Under the pieces are notes generated by a model. That model was not told the DNA's origin. It did no database searches and saw nothing but the letters and a program-made list of their open reading frames with translations. A program made the position numbers and the translations under genes. 64,000 nucleotides of DNA, from positions 1-64,000 of the forward strand of contig JAZKAR010000005.1 in assembly GCA_040389065.1 (NCBI GenBank), in the 5' to 3' direction. The DNA is from JAZKAR01 sp040389065 (GTDB taxonomy: Bacteria; Pseudomonadota; Gammaproteobacteria; Burkholderiales; Casimicrobiaceae). Of the stretch, positions 53,705-63,510 are shown in pieces (position 1 is the first letter of the stretch; every line of letters starts with the position of its first letter).

Positions 53705-54433
53705 TTAAAGCCAGTCTGGATTAGGCAATTTATGAAATAACTCGCGTAACCCTTGTGACCACTGATGATGAACCTGAAGATAGTAGTTATTGTCTTCATC
53801 AATTTTATGCTGTGCTTTGACACGAAACGAATCTGTTTCGTACACCAGCATATCAATGGGCAAACCAACCGAAATGTTGCTGCGCATTGTCGCATCAAAA
53901 GAAATCAGAATGCATTTAGCGGCATCAACTAAGGTGGTTTGTCGGTTTACTACGCGATCAATAATAGGTTTGCCGTATTTTGTTTCCCCTATTTGAAAGA
54001 AACAAGTTTCTAAACTGGATTCAATGGAGTTGCCTTGGCTATACACCATAAATAAACGAGGCGCTTCTCCTCGAATCTGCCCACCCACAATATAGTTAGC
54101 GCTGGCATCTATTCCGGCTAAAAAGGGAGTTTCGCGGCTTTGAACTTCACGCATTGCCTCACCTACAAGTGCAGCAGCATCAAACATAGAGGTTACATTT
54201 AATAAATGCCGACCATCAGGGCGCGGATGATTAATGGTTTGCTGTAACACATTCAGTGTATTTTGAGTAATGGATAAATTACCTGAATTAATAATGACAA
54301 TAACACGATCGCCAGGTACTTCAAATACTCGCATTTTGCTAAATTTGCTAACCTGATCTACTCCCGCATTTGTGCGCGAATCTGATGCAAATAACATTCC
54401 TTGTTCAAGAGAAATTCCAACACAATATGTCAT
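53705..54433 (-). CDS. anbu: Anbu, proteasome-like Ntn peptidase
   Basis: A 242-residue member of the Anbu (ancestral beta-subunit) branch of the HslV/proteasome family. It begins MTYCVGISLEQGMLFASDSR; after Met removal Thr2 would be the catalytic nucleophile. The family SDSRTNAGVDQVS follows, with a lysine at position 33 region (KFSKM). Family members self-assemble into open spirals or rings. The gene lies downstream of the alpha-E gene (54 bases) and upstream of the transglutaminase-like gene, the usual neighbours. Natural substrates are unknown. Confidence 0.93.
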   Translation of the reverse strand: MTYCVGISLEQGMLFASDSRTNAGVDQVSKFSKMRVFEVPGDRVIVIINSGNLSITQNTLNVLQQTINHPRPDGRHLLNVTSMFDAAALVGEAMREVQSRETPFLAGIDASANYIVGGQIRGEAPRLFMVYSQGNSIESSLETCFFQIGETKYGKPIIDRVVNRQTTLVDAAKCILISFDATMRSNISVGLPIDMLVYETDSFRVKAQHKIDEDNNYYLQVHHQWSQGLRELFHKLPNPDWL

Positions 54434-54487
54434 AAAACCTCATTGGGAAAAATGTGTGGCCTGCGCAAAATTTGTGGCAAGCAAGCA

Positions 54488-55381
54488 TCAAGCGTGAATG
54501 TTATGTAAAGCAGCGGGAACACCTTCTCTACCTACCCCACCTTGTATTTTAATACTTAGTAAATCCTCAAACGCTGTACAAGCCTTTGCTAATTTAGCTT
54601 GATAGTCCAGTAAATGGGTTAACTCACAACGTAGAGTAGGAACCGGGAAAACAAATTCATCTACGATTAAAGCTTCATCGATACACCGCATTACTCTGGC
54701 ATACAGGCTCGGCAATGCTCTTAATAGACTACGGCTTGATAACCAGTCATGAGCAGAAAGCCTCACTTGCTTAGAAGCATCTTGCACAAAATTTATCCAC
54801 TCTAACAAACGAGAAGCCTCGGCAGCATCAGTATTACCCGCATACAAAACCAGCAGGCGCAATGTCATATCCAAACGCTCCCACTCTATACCTAAGCGCA
54901 TCCAACAAGTTAACGATGTTCTGCCTTGCTCTATTTCTAGCAGCCCCAACATCATGGGATACAACTGCGAAGCGGCTAATAATAGAGGATGCTCTAAATC
55001 TTTTGCGATAGGTTCTTGGTTTTGAAAAATTTCCTGATATCGACTCCATTGCTCAAACCATTCTGCCCGAAACCCAGAACGCATTCCCCGTAAACCTTGC
55101 CGAAGCTGATCATACAAAACTGGCATTCCGTAGGGCATGTGCTGATTTGTCCACCAGTTCCATTGACTCAAACGATCTAAATGTGGAGCATGTGCTAAAA
55201 ATTCATTATATTGGCCTGTTACTAACAGCCCCCAGCCATAACGTGAAACTTGCGAATAACCTGGACCGCTTTGCAAATCAAAATATTCATTGGCGAGCAA
55301 CATACGGTAAGTAAGATAAAAGCGCTCTAAGCGCCTTCCCCACCAAAAGGCTTCACTCAACATCCGTGCGCGTGGAATCAT
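54488..55381 (-). CDS. Alpha-E domain protein
   Basis: A 297-residue all-helical protein of the alpha-E family, starting around MLSEAFWWGRRLERFYLTYR, which corresponds to the usual MLSR..LYWMGRYxERAE opening. Many Leu/Arg-rich helices follow, with charged pairs such as LGIEWERLDMTLRLLVLYAG. It is always found with circularly permuted ATP-grasp ligases and is of unknown function. I start at the ATG at 55381, which overlaps the ATP-grasp TGA as ATGA; a frame to 55396 also exists. Translation is probably coupled to the ligase. Confidence 0.88.
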   Translation of the reverse strand: MIPRARMLSEAFWWGRRLERFYLTYRMLLANEYFDLQSGPGYSQVSRYGWGLLVTGQYNEFLAHAPHLDRLSQWNWWTNQHMPYGMPVLYDQLRQGLRGMRSGFRAEWFEQWSRYQEIFQNQEPIAKDLEHPLLLAASQLYPMMLGLLEIEQGRTSLTCWMRLGIEWERLDMTLRLLVLYAGNTDAAEASRLLEWINFVQDASKQVRLSAHDWLSSRSLLRALPSLYARVMRCIDEALIVDEFVFPVPTLRCELTHLLDYQAKLAKACTAFEDLLSIKIQGGVGREGVPAALHNIHA

Positions 55382-56940
55382 GCCGATTGTCCCCAACCAA
55401 TAGTTGTTTGGATTTGAGTTTGCGTAGATAAGACTGGAATGTTTTCTTGATCATTAACATGATTCAGCGATTGACTAAGCGCGATATTATTAACATTGCT
55501 CTTTTCCATTCCCTCAGGCTTCTCCTGTATTTCAGGGTAAACAACCCAGGTATCCTTGGTGCCCCCTCCTTGAGAAGAGTTAACCACTAAGGAGCCAGGC
55601 GTTAAGGCAACGCGAGTTAATCCCCCGGGCACTACTCTTACTGTTTCACCTGCAAGCACATAGGGGCGCAAATCAACATGGCGCTCTGTTAAATGACCCT
55701 CTGCATCTAAGGTAGGGCAGCCAGATAAATTGAGTACAGGCTGAACCACATAATGCTCGGCACACTGCTGCGCGCGTACTAAGAATTTTTCTATTGTTTC
55801 AGCATCGGCTGTTGCACCAATCAACATATCGTATCCGCCAGCACCATCTACACGCTTAACTACCCATTGAGCAGGATCAAGCCGAACTTCTTGCTGGATA
55901 TCAGGATTAGCAAACGAATAAGTAGGCACATTTGATAAAATGGGTTCTTCATTTAGATAAAAACGAATCATTTCAGGCACCGATCGATAAATAAACTTAT
56001 CATCAGCAACCCCAGTACCAGGAGCATTAGCGATCGCTACATTGCCTGCTTTATAAGCACGTATTAAGCCTTTAACCCCTAACATCGAATCAGCCCTAAA
56101 TACGTCAGGGTCTAAAAACTCATCATCAATGCGTCTATAAATGACATGCACAGGCAGCAAACCCTTAGCACTGCGCCAAAAAACTTTATTCTTTTCTACT
56201 AACAGATCACATCCTTCCACCAAAGGAATTCCCATAGACTCTGCCAGCAAGACATGCTCATAGTAAGCAGAATTATATAAACCAGGTGTGAGTAAGACGA
56301 TAGAAGGAGCACTCTCTTGAGGCATTAAAGAAGCCAGAGTTTCATACAGCCATTTAGGATAATGCCCAACGGGAGCCACACGCCCTGACACAAATATATC
56401 AGGCACCGCTGCCTGCAAAGCTTCACGATTTTTAAGCATATACGCTACGCCAGAAGGTACACGCAAATTATCTTCTAAGACAAAAAAATGTCCTGAAGCG
56501 TCGCGAACTAAATCAATGCCTGCAATATTGGCCAACTGGCGATGTACAGGCACACACCCTCGCAGTTCTGCACGGTACTGTGAATGATGGCGAATATCTA
56601 CAGGTAAAATATCCGTATGAAGAATATGCTGTTCGCTATAGATATCTGCTAGAAATGCATTTAGCGCCGTCACACGCTGTACTAGCCCAGCCTCTAAATG
56701 TTGCCACTCTTGAAAACTAATCAAACGGGGAATAGGATCAAACGGAATCGTTCTTTCTACCGTATCACTTCCACTCTCACCAAGTGCAAATGTTACCCCT
56801 TGTTGACGAAAACGCCGTTCTGAATCTGCTGCTAAACGTTCCCAATTCGTACCTTCCAGTATCTGGGCAAATGGCACTACATGTTCATGATAACCCTCAG
56901 TACCTCGCCACTCATCATACATTTTCCTATGCCCCTTCAT
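55378..56940 (-). CDS. Circularly permuted ATP-grasp ligase
   Basis: A 520-residue enzyme of the circularly permuted ATP-grasp type 2 family. Recognisable segments are RLISFQEWQHLEAGLVQRV, SGHFFVLEDNLRVPSGVAYM, IDDEFLDPDVFRADS and DGAGGYDMLIG, with LVVNSSQGGGTKDTWV near the end. Such enzymes are predicted to form peptide or amide bonds at ATP expense. It overlaps both neighbours in ATGA form: the FliK-like gene upstream and the alpha-E gene downstream. An internal Met7 (56922) after AGGAAA may be the real start. No peptide substrate gene is evident. Confidence 0.9.
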   Translation of the reverse strand: MKGHRKMYDEWRGTEGYHEHVVPFAQILEGTNWERLAADSERRFRQQGVTFALGESGSDTVERTIPFDPIPRLISFQEWQHLEAGLVQRVTALNAFLADIYSEQHILHTDILPVDIRHHSQYRAELRGCVPVHRQLANIAGIDLVRDASGHFFVLEDNLRVPSGVAYMLKNREALQAAVPDIFVSGRVAPVGHYPKWLYETLASLMPQESAPSIVLLTPGLYNSAYYEHVLLAESMGIPLVEGCDLLVEKNKVFWRSAKGLLPVHVIYRRIDDEFLDPDVFRADSMLGVKGLIRAYKAGNVAIANAPGTGVADDKFIYRSVPEMIRFYLNEEPILSNVPTYSFANPDIQQEVRLDPAQWVVKRVDGAGGYDMLIGATADAETIEKFLVRAQQCAEHYVVQPVLNLSGCPTLDAEGHLTERHVDLRPYVLAGETVRVVPGGLTRVALTPGSLVVNSSQGGGTKDTWVVYPEIQEKPEGMEKSNVNNIALSQSLNHVNDQENIPVLSTQTQIQTTIGWGQSA

Positions 56941-58109
56941 CCCGATAAATCTTCCGAAGCCGCTATGGCGTGCACAACCTTACTTTCATCTGCATAACTA
57001 GCTGCTAACACGTTACTTTCTTCTGACTCTTCACTATTTTCAGTATTTTTTACCGTACTTGAAGAAACCTTATCTGTACTGGCTACTTGGCTAACAGCAT
57101 TTTTAATACTTCCCCACTGTATAGGCGCCAATGTTAAACCCTGCTGAAGCAATGCTTCCTGCAACGGTGCTAAACGCGCTTGCAACGCCGCTAATGCTGC
57201 AGCAGGTGCTTCGATTCGTAATTGGGCATTGCCTTGCGCGCCCAACTGAAAATGTACCGTTAATACTCCGCCATCTTTTAGCGTCATTCTCACCGTTGCC
57301 TCGGTTGCGCTTTGTGTGGTTACCTGCACGGGAGGAACCCAATAATCTTTGAGGGCGCTTTGTATTTCTTTTAATGAAGAAGCAACAATACCTTCGCCGT
57401 CTGCTTGAGGTAAGCCTGCTGTCGCTAATCCATTACTGCTCAACAATACCTGCGTCGCTGAAGTGTCTGTACCTGAATAAGCAGCGGCATCGCCGCCAAT
57501 ATCTTTCAAACCCAATTCTTCTAATATTTTTGAAAAGCCTTGCATTGATGACATATCTAAAGAAGATAATGTTGAAGCCCCTAACGTACTTGCTGCACCT
57601 ATACTACTATTGGCTAATCCAATCGTACTTGGTGCAGCAGATAAACTATTAGTAAAACTTTGAGATCGTGAAGAGGAAGTTTTGGAACTTGTTAGATCAT
57701 CAGCCCCACTCTTTGACTGCATGCCTCCTTGCAAGCCACCATATACATTTCCAAACATGGCATGCATCATCGCTGCTACATCCTGGTTTGAAGCACCTAC
57801 TTGCCCGCTCCCAATTAATGCCAGCTGCATAGAGGACATGGTTAATTCGTCTGAGGATGAATCTTCAATACCAGATTTTTTAGTTTCAATTTTAGTTCCA
57901 GTAATAGACGCTGTTTTTTTAGGTTTATTTTCAGAAGGCGATTTAGCAATTTTATCTGAAGAATCAGCTGATTGTTTTTCTAAAACCCGGCGTAAATTAG
58001 CCTGAAATTCATCTGGAGTGCCGGAATGCTCTCGCGAAGCAGCAGTTTTACCTTCGCCCTCTTGCGAACTCATCTTTAAAAGCCCTGATACTAATGGCGT
58101 AGAAGACAT
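56937..58109 (-). CDS. Ser/Ala-rich protein with FliK/HpaP-like C-terminal region (tentative)
   Basis: A 390-residue protein of unsure identity. Residues 1-255 are low in complexity, rich in Ser, Ala, Gly and Lys, and look disordered. Residues 265-345 resemble the C-terminal substrate-switch region of flagellar hook-length and type III secretion proteins: TEATVRMTLKDGGVLTVHFQ, then LRIEAPAAALAALQARLAPL and LQQGLTLAPIQW. No flagellar or secretion genes are near. No signal peptide. Its stop overlaps the ATP-grasp start (ATGA), so it is the first gene of that operon. It could be a secreted or structural partner, or a diverged FliK borrowed for another role. Confidence 0.5.
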   Translation of the reverse strand: MSSTPLVSGLLKMSSQEGEGKTAASREHSGTPDEFQANLRRVLEKQSADSSDKIAKSPSENKPKKTASITGTKIETKKSGIEDSSSDELTMSSMQLALIGSGQVGASNQDVAAMMHAMFGNVYGGLQGGMQSKSGADDLTSSKTSSSRSQSFTNSLSAAPSTIGLANSSIGAASTLGASTLSSLDMSSMQGFSKILEELGLKDIGGDAAAYSGTDTSATQVLLSSNGLATAGLPQADGEGIVASSLKEIQSALKDYWVPPVQVTTQSATEATVRMTLKDGGVLTVHFQLGAQGNAQLRIEAPAAALAALQARLAPLQEALLQQGLTLAPIQWGSIKNAVSQVASTDKVSSSTVKNTENSEESEESNVLAASYADESKVVHAIAASEDLSG

Positions 58110-58129
58110 AGCACTCCCCCCAAAACAGT

Positions 58130-58861
58130 TTAGACGCGACTGTCTTTCCCCACCATAAACAACGCTGGCTGACGATTCAGTACACTTTCAAGGTGTGCCT
58201 GCTGAGTCTTTAAACGTTCAACTGACCCGCGAACAATATATTCTTCGGGTGTTGTTAATGCTGTAGCAATCGCTACTTCAGTCTGAGGATGAAAAACACT
58301 TAATATATCGGCTAATAATCGAATATTTCGATAGGGTGTCTCAATAAAAATATGCGTGCATGACGATTTACGAATGTCTTCTTGAAGTTTTTTAAGCGCC
58401 ATAGCTCTACCTGCTGTATCGGCAGGCAAATAGCCATGAAAAAGAAATTGCTGCCCATTAAACCCAGAGGCCATTAACCCTAAAAGAATAGATGAAGGCC
58501 CCACTAAAGGTACTACCTTCCCCCCACGTCGATGTACCTCAGCCACTACCAATGCACCAGGGTCAGCCACACCTGGACACCCTGCATCACTCAACACACC
58601 CATATCGCCCCCATTGACGAGCGGCTCTAGCAACGCATCCCACTCTGCACGCGTAGCAGATTCGGGTATTTCATGTAATACCAGCGATTGCAAAGGCTGA
58701 AGAAGCGGAAGAGTTTTAAGAAACTGGCGAGCGGCTTTTGGCGTTTCTACCAGAAAATACTGTAACCGTGACGCAATTTGAATAGTGTTTACAGGCAGCA
58801 CATGCTCCGGAGGCGTTAACCCCAATAAATTAGGGACTAAATAAAGTGTTCCTAGCGCCAT
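58130..58861 (-). CDS. RsmI-like SAM-dependent methyltransferase (tetrapyrrole-methylase fold)
   Basis: A 243-residue methyltransferase. It opens with ALGTLYLVPNLLGLTPPEHV and contains VLSDAGCPGVADPGALVVAE and VVPLVGPSSILLGLMASGFN, the signatures of the RsmI-type family that methylates 16S rRNA. It is shorter than typical RsmI (about 280-290) and belongs to the form found beside maf in betaproteobacteria, so the substrate may differ. I start at the ATG at 58861 after AAGGGGAA; a frame to 58924 exists. Confidence 0.85.
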   Translation of the reverse strand: MALGTLYLVPNLLGLTPPEHVLPVNTIQIASRLQYFLVETPKAARQFLKTLPLLQPLQSLVLHEIPESATRAEWDALLEPLVNGGDMGVLSDAGCPGVADPGALVVAEVHRRGGKVVPLVGPSSILLGLMASGFNGQQFLFHGYLPADTAGRAMALKKLQEDIRKSSCTHIFIETPYRNIRLLADILSVFHPQTEVAIATALTTPEEYIVRGSVERLKTQQAHLESVLNRQPALFMVGKDSRV

Positions 58862-59032
58862 ACGATTCCCCTTAAAAGCTAGCATTTTATAGGATAAGTA
58901 CCTCTGTACAAGCCCACAGAGCAATGTTCTTATCGCACTTCGTATACTGCTTGTTGCGAGAAATCTTAATCGGGCATATTTTTTATATATTATTTTTTAT
59001 AAAGCAGGGAATATAAATCATTTTTTATACGT

Positions 59033-59623
59033 TTAAAAACGCATAAAAACATCCACCCCATTTACTCGAAGCAGCTTTACTAATGCAATTAAAGGTAAAC
59101 CAATAATCGCTGTGGGATCATTTGTTTGAAGTTCATCTAACAACCCTATGCCCATCGACTCAATTTTAGCACTGGCTGCACATTGGTAAGGTTGATCAGC
59201 GCGTAAATAAGCGTCAAAGCTCGCGCCTGGCAAATCAGCCATTTTTAAACGTGTGTGATCTATTACATGTTCAAGACATTGTTTTTTAGGGTTCCATACA
59301 CTCATTGCGGTATGTAAATCGAGTGTTTTCCCTCTTAGTGTTTTGAGCTGCTCTAACGCACACTCATGCGTACCTGGTTTACCAAAAAACTGCCCCTCGC
59401 AGCTTGCCACCTGATCTGACCCTATCACCCAAGCTTCTGTATGGTGCTGGGCTACGGCTAAACATTTTTCTGCCCCTAATCGTGCAGCAAGTGCAGAAGC
59501 GGTTTCTCCATTTAATGGCGTTTCATCGATATTCGGCACGATCACTTCAAACGATAAACGCAAGCGCTCTAATAATTCTCGCCGATATTGTGAACCTGAC
59601 GCCAAAATAAAACGATTTTTCAT
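59033..59623 (-). CDS. maf: Maf-family nucleoside triphosphate pyrophosphatase
   Basis: A 196-residue Maf protein that hydrolyses non-canonical or modified nucleotides. It begins FILASGSQYRRELLERL (the phosphate loop) and holds NIDETPLNGE, WVIGSDQVASCEGQFFGKPG and ESMGIGLLDELQTNDPTAII. Length is normal. It is divergent from the DUF177 gene and lies beside the RsmI-like gene, the usual betaproteobacterial order. Which Maf subtype it is (m7GTP or dTTP/UTP) is not decided. Confidence 0.93.
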   Translation of the reverse strand: MKNRFILASGSQYRRELLERLRLSFEVIVPNIDETPLNGETASALAARLGAEKCLAVAQHHTEAWVIGSDQVASCEGQFFGKPGTHECALEQLKTLRGKTLDLHTAMSVWNPKKQCLEHVIDHTRLKMADLPGASFDAYLRADQPYQCAASAKIESMGIGLLDELQTNDPTAIIGLPLIALVKLLRVNGVDVFMRF

Positions 59624-59869
59624 AATGTATTTCTTACCATAATTTATATTAAACTATCAACAACATAGCATCACTCTGATGCCTATTTACTGCATGCACT
59701 ACCCTGCTTTACTGGAATGATTTTGTATAGGCTCTGCTTATTTTATCATTCACTCGCAAAATCAATTGCGCGCCACTCCTATTTCTCTTATGCTGCACGT
59801 AACAGCTGAGTTATTTACACTCCCTCTCCGCCTTTCTACCCTTTTAGACTCTTCATTACAGATCAATTT

Positions 59870-60460
59870 ATGAATCAATTAGTTACTTTCAAAACCGAAG
59901 ATGAATGGAATACGTATTTATCTACGCATCAATTGCAATCATCGAGCACCTTTCAAGACTTGCTTAAGCTTCAAAGCCCGCAAGTGCTAGAAGGCAGCAT
60001 TGCTCTTTCGCTGCTCCCACGCCTTCGTGCTGCATTAGCAAAAGTTACACCGGAGCATAAGCTCTCATTTAGCTGGGTTTTCGAACCTTCAGCAAGGCCA
60101 CTGCCTAAACTCAAACTTAATATTAAAAGTATTGATCAACCAAAATGGCAACTTGCTTGCCAACGCTGCCTTGGCCCTATTACCTGGAACTTAAATAGTG
60201 AATCGACTTTTTGGGTTGCCCGAAATGAAGAACATATTCAAGAAGCTGGGCTTTCGCCTGACGATGAAGCCTTTTTTTATGAGGAGCCTGTTGCCGTACT
60301 TCAGTATATTGAAGACGAGGCGTTATTGGCCATGCCTTATTCTCCCCGCCATGCCGAAAATCAGTGTAAAATAGCGGGCAATGCTCACGAACATTCCCAA
60401 AATAAAGCACATCCTTTTGCTATTTTGGCAAGTTTGAAACGAAAGACGAATGAATCTTAA
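59870..60460 (+). CDS. yceD: DUF177 (YceD) family protein
   Basis: A 196-residue member of the YceD/DUF177 family, which lies upstream of rpmF in most bacteria and affects 23S rRNA or L32 handling. The signature LACQRCLGPITWNLNSESTF and a later acidic-to-aromatic segment EEPVAVLQYIEDEALLAMPY are visible, together with the Cys-x2-Cys pair. It is 266 bases from rpmF. No other function is suggested. Confidence 0.9.
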   Translation: MNQLVTFKTEDEWNTYLSTHQLQSSSTFQDLLKLQSPQVLEGSIALSLLPRLRAALAKVTPEHKLSFSWVFEPSARPLPKLKLNIKSIDQPKWQLACQRCLGPITWNLNSESTFWVARNEEHIQEAGLSPDDEAFFYEEPVAVLQYIEDEALLAMPYSPRHAENQCKIAGNAHEHSQNKAHPFAILASLKRKTNES

Positions 60461-60726
60461 GCTGCGCGTTAGGCGCTATGCATAGGTTCATGGTAGTTGG
60501 CAAAACATAAAATGTATGTTTTCATTGCTACCTTTAGAATCTTTGAGTAAGATTTACAAAAATTTCATTATTTAGGTTTAGCCGCAGGCTTAGCCCAAAA
60601 ATTAACAATTGAATTTCTCTAAAATTTATGGGCATTAGTACTGTTTTATAAGTACATCTTATAATCTAACGTTGCACGGCTTATTTTTTAGAGTAGTTCA
60701 AGCTTAACATGTATTAGGAGTAACTC

Positions 60727-60948
60727 ATGGCAGTTCAGCAAAATAGAAAATCCTCTTCACGCCGTAATATGCGCCGTGCGCATGATTTTTTACCTCATCC
60801 CGCATTAGCAATTGAGCCAGGTAGCGGCGAATTACATCTACGCCATAACTTAAGCCCCAATGGTTATTATCGTGGTAAAAAACTTGATTTGCGTAGCGTT
60901 ACCCAAAAAAATAACGACGCAGCTAAAGCTGCTGCTGCGCAAGAGTAG
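60727..60948 (+). CDS. rpmF: 50S ribosomal protein L32
   Basis: A 73-residue basic protein starting AVQQNRKSSSRRNMRRAHDF, with the conserved GELHLRHNLSPNGYYRGKK block. The C-terminal tail (TQKNNDAAKAAAAQE) is about ten residues longer than common L32 sequences of this lineage. A clear TTAGGAGT ribosome site lies before the ATG. Order yceD-rpmF-plsX-fabH-fabD is standard. Confidence 0.97.
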   Translation: MAVQQNRKSSSRRNMRRAHDFLPHPALAIEPGSGELHLRHNLSPNGYYRGKKLDLRSVTQKNNDAAKAAAAQE

Positions 60949-61464
60949 TTTTAAAAAAAGCTTGCTTAAAATAATTCTGCAAGCTGATGCTCACTGCTCA
61001 CAAGAGGCTTTTAAGTACTTTAAATTGTCATCTACAGCCTGTACATTAAGGTTATTAATTTAAGATGCTTTTACGAAGGTTTTAGAGCCTCTTTTAATAT
61101 TAAAGACCACTATTAAAAATATTGTTTATATGCCTATAGCACATGCCAAAATAAACTTGCTAATGTATCGGTTGCATTGAATTATTCCATTCAATATAAA
61201 CTTCTACCTTTAATATTTTTATTTAAGGCACATGTTATTAACATTACAAACGATTAAATCATAAGCCAGCTTTAATACCGTAGCGCGCTCACTCATTACG
61301 TTTAAAGCAGTTATTTTTATACTTTTCTTTACTTGCACTATTTTCATCAGCGCTAAAAGAAGCAAAAAGAAGAATTAGGATTGAGCAAGTGATTAAGAAA
61401 AACGATTATCGTACTTTCATCTTATTAAGCCTATAAACTGAACTTATAAACATTGGAAACCACG
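60949..61464. other. AT-rich gap between rpmF and plsX
   Basis: About 516 bases with no convincing gene. It is A/T-rich throughout. A frame at 60860-61063 is a shadow of rpmF and runs into the gap without any family match. Several -10-like hexamers occur, so a promoter for plsX is possible but not located. Confidence 0.5.
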
Positions 61465-62535
61465 GTGATCTGTCTCGCTGTTGATGCCATGAGTGGTGAT
61501 GGCGGCATAACTGCCACCCTTCCCTCTTCACTTCGATTTCTTCATGCTGTACCTAACGCCTCCATTATTTTGGTAGGTGATAGCAGTTTGCTCCAACAAG
61601 AATTAAACCAGCGCCTGAACGCGTTATATACGCCGGTTCAGGAACGCGTGCTTCTGCATCATGCCAGTGAAGTTGTCACCATGAATGATGCAGTTACCCT
61701 TGCGCTTAGAGGAAAAAAAGATTCCTCTATGCGAAAAGCGATTAGCTTAGTTAAAGAAGGTAAAGCTCAAGGATGTTTAAGCTCTGGCAATACGGGCGCA
61801 CTGATGGCGCTTGCTTATCTTATGCTAAAAACCCTTCCCGGCATTGATCGACCCGCTATTGCATCGAACCTTCCTACACTCAAAGGCCAAACTACAGTAT
61901 TAGACTTAGGCGCTAATATTGAGTGTACGGCTGAACATCTTTACCAATTCGCAATTCTGGGTTCAGCCGTTGCTGCATGCCACCGCGGTATTAGCCGCCC
62001 CTCTATTGGCTTACTGAATGTAGGTGAAGAGCTAACAAAAGGCAATGAAACCGTTAAACGTGCCGCCGAAATGCTAAGGAATAGCACGCTCAATTTTTAT
62101 GGTAATGTTGAAGGCCATGATGTATACAAAGGCACCGTTGATGTAGTGGTATGCGATGGTTTTGTAGGGAATGTATTGCTTAAAACTTCTGAAGGCTTAG
62201 CCTCGATGATGGGAAAGCGCCTTAAAGAAACCTTTTTAGAAAATTTTTATAGCAAATGTGTAGGCTTACTCGCCAAACCTGTTTTAAACCGTTTTCGTAG
62301 TGTAATGGATCACCGCAGATATAATGGCGCAAGCCTGGTGGGCCTTCAAGGGTTAGTGATGAAAAGCCATGGCTCTGCTGATGACTTCGCATTTGAACAT
62401 GCTTTACATAGGCTTTATTCTGAAGTTGAACAGGGGCTGCTAGAAAAAATTCAGCGATCTTTATCTGCATCTTCGGCTACTATTGAATCTTCTGCTTCTT
62501 CTGCTCTACCTAATCAAGGAGACACCAATGTTTAG
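61465..62535 (+). CDS. plsX: Phosphate acyltransferase PlsX
   Basis: A 356-residue enzyme that turns acyl-ACP into acyl-phosphate for phospholipid synthesis. Marks: CLAVDAMSGDGG, ALRGKKDSSMRKAISLVKEG, SGNTGALMALAYLMLK, and LGANIECTAEHLYQFA. I use the GTG at 61465, which follows GGAA and gives the family length and start (compare IALDAMGGD); a TTG at 61453 would add four residues. The end overlaps fabH by eight bases, so translation is likely coupled. Confidence 0.93.
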   Translation: MICLAVDAMSGDGGITATLPSSLRFLHAVPNASIILVGDSSLLQQELNQRLNALYTPVQERVLLHHASEVVTMNDAVTLALRGKKDSSMRKAISLVKEGKAQGCLSSGNTGALMALAYLMLKTLPGIDRPAIASNLPTLKGQTTVLDLGANIECTAEHLYQFAILGSAVAACHRGISRPSIGLLNVGEELTKGNETVKRAAEMLRNSTLNFYGNVEGHDVYKGTVDVVVCDGFVGNVLLKTSEGLASMMGKRLKETFLENFYSKCVGLLAKPVLNRFRSVMDHRRYNGASLVGLQGLVMKSHGSADDFAFEHALHRLYSEVEQGLLEKIQRSLSASSATIESSASSALPNQGDTNV

Positions 62536-63496
62536 CCGAATTATAGGTACAGGACATTCTTTTCCTAAAACGTGCGTGTCTAATGCTGAACTCAGTACAT
62601 TTGTTGATACCACAGACGAATGGATTACTGACAGAACAGGCATTCGCCAACGCTACCGCGTGAATGCAGAAGAAACAACGTCTCTACTTGCTACACAGGC
62701 AGCCCAGCAAGCCCTTAGCCATAGTTCTACGTTAATTGAGTCTATTGATTTAATTATTGTTGCTACGACAACACCCGATCAAGCCTTCCCAAGTACAGCT
62801 TGCTTTGTACAAGCCCAGCTAGGTAATACTCATGCGGCAGCCTTTGATATTCAAGCTGTTTGCAGCGGATTTGTATATGCGCTCACGGTCGCAGACCAAT
62901 TTATTCGATCAGGTCAGGCTAAAAAGGCCTTAGTTATTGGTGCTGAAACCATGACTCGATTACTCGATTGGTCTGATCGCTCAACCTGCGTTTTATTTGG
63001 TGATGGCGCAGGCGCTGTCATACTTGAAGCTTGCTCACGCCCGGGTATTTTAGGTACTAAACTTTTTGCTGACGGCACCCATGCTAAAGCGCTTTACGCT
63101 CGTGGCCCCAATGCTTACCCTATCACCGATGCTAATCCCTATCTACAAATGGACGGACGCTCAGTTTTTCGTTTTGCTGTTAACGCAATGAGCCAAGCAG
63201 TAGAATCCTTACTGAAAGAACAAGAACTCAATATTGATGATATTGATTGGGTGATTCCCCATCAAGCGAATCAACGTATTCTTGATGCTGTTGCCGACCG
63301 ACTTAATCTCTCTAAAGAGCGCGTAATCAGTACTGTTGCACAGCACGCCAATACCTCAGCGGCGTCTATTCCGCTGGCGCTAAGCGAGGCGGTTAAAAAA
63401 AATCAATTTAAGCCAGGCCAAAAAATTGTTTTAGTTAGTATGGGCGCGGGATTCACATGGGGAAGCGTTGTACTCGAATGGCAACAAATTCCTTAA
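62528..63496 (+). CDS. fabH: 3-oxoacyl-ACP synthase III
   Basis: A 322-residue condensing enzyme that starts fatty-acid synthesis from acetyl-CoA and malonyl-ACP. Cys (DIQAVCSGFVYAL), His (WVIPHQANQRIL) and Asn (QHANTSAASIPLAL) of the catalytic triad are intact. I start at the ATG at 62528, with AAGGAGA five bases upstream and inside the plsX end; a longer frame begins at 62483. Confidence 0.96.
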   Translation: MFSRIIGTGHSFPKTCVSNAELSTFVDTTDEWITDRTGIRQRYRVNAEETTSLLATQAAQQALSHSSTLIESIDLIIVATTTPDQAFPSTACFVQAQLGNTHAAAFDIQAVCSGFVYALTVADQFIRSGQAKKALVIGAETMTRLLDWSDRSTCVLFGDGAGAVILEACSRPGILGTKLFADGTHAKALYARGPNAYPITDANPYLQMDGRSVFRFAVNAMSQAVESLLKEQELNIDDIDWVIPHQANQRILDAVADRLNLSKERVISTVAQHANTSAASIPLALSEAVKKNQFKPGQKIVLVSMGAGFTWGSVVLEWQQIP

Positions 63497-63510
63497 CTAG
63501 CCGCCTTTTA

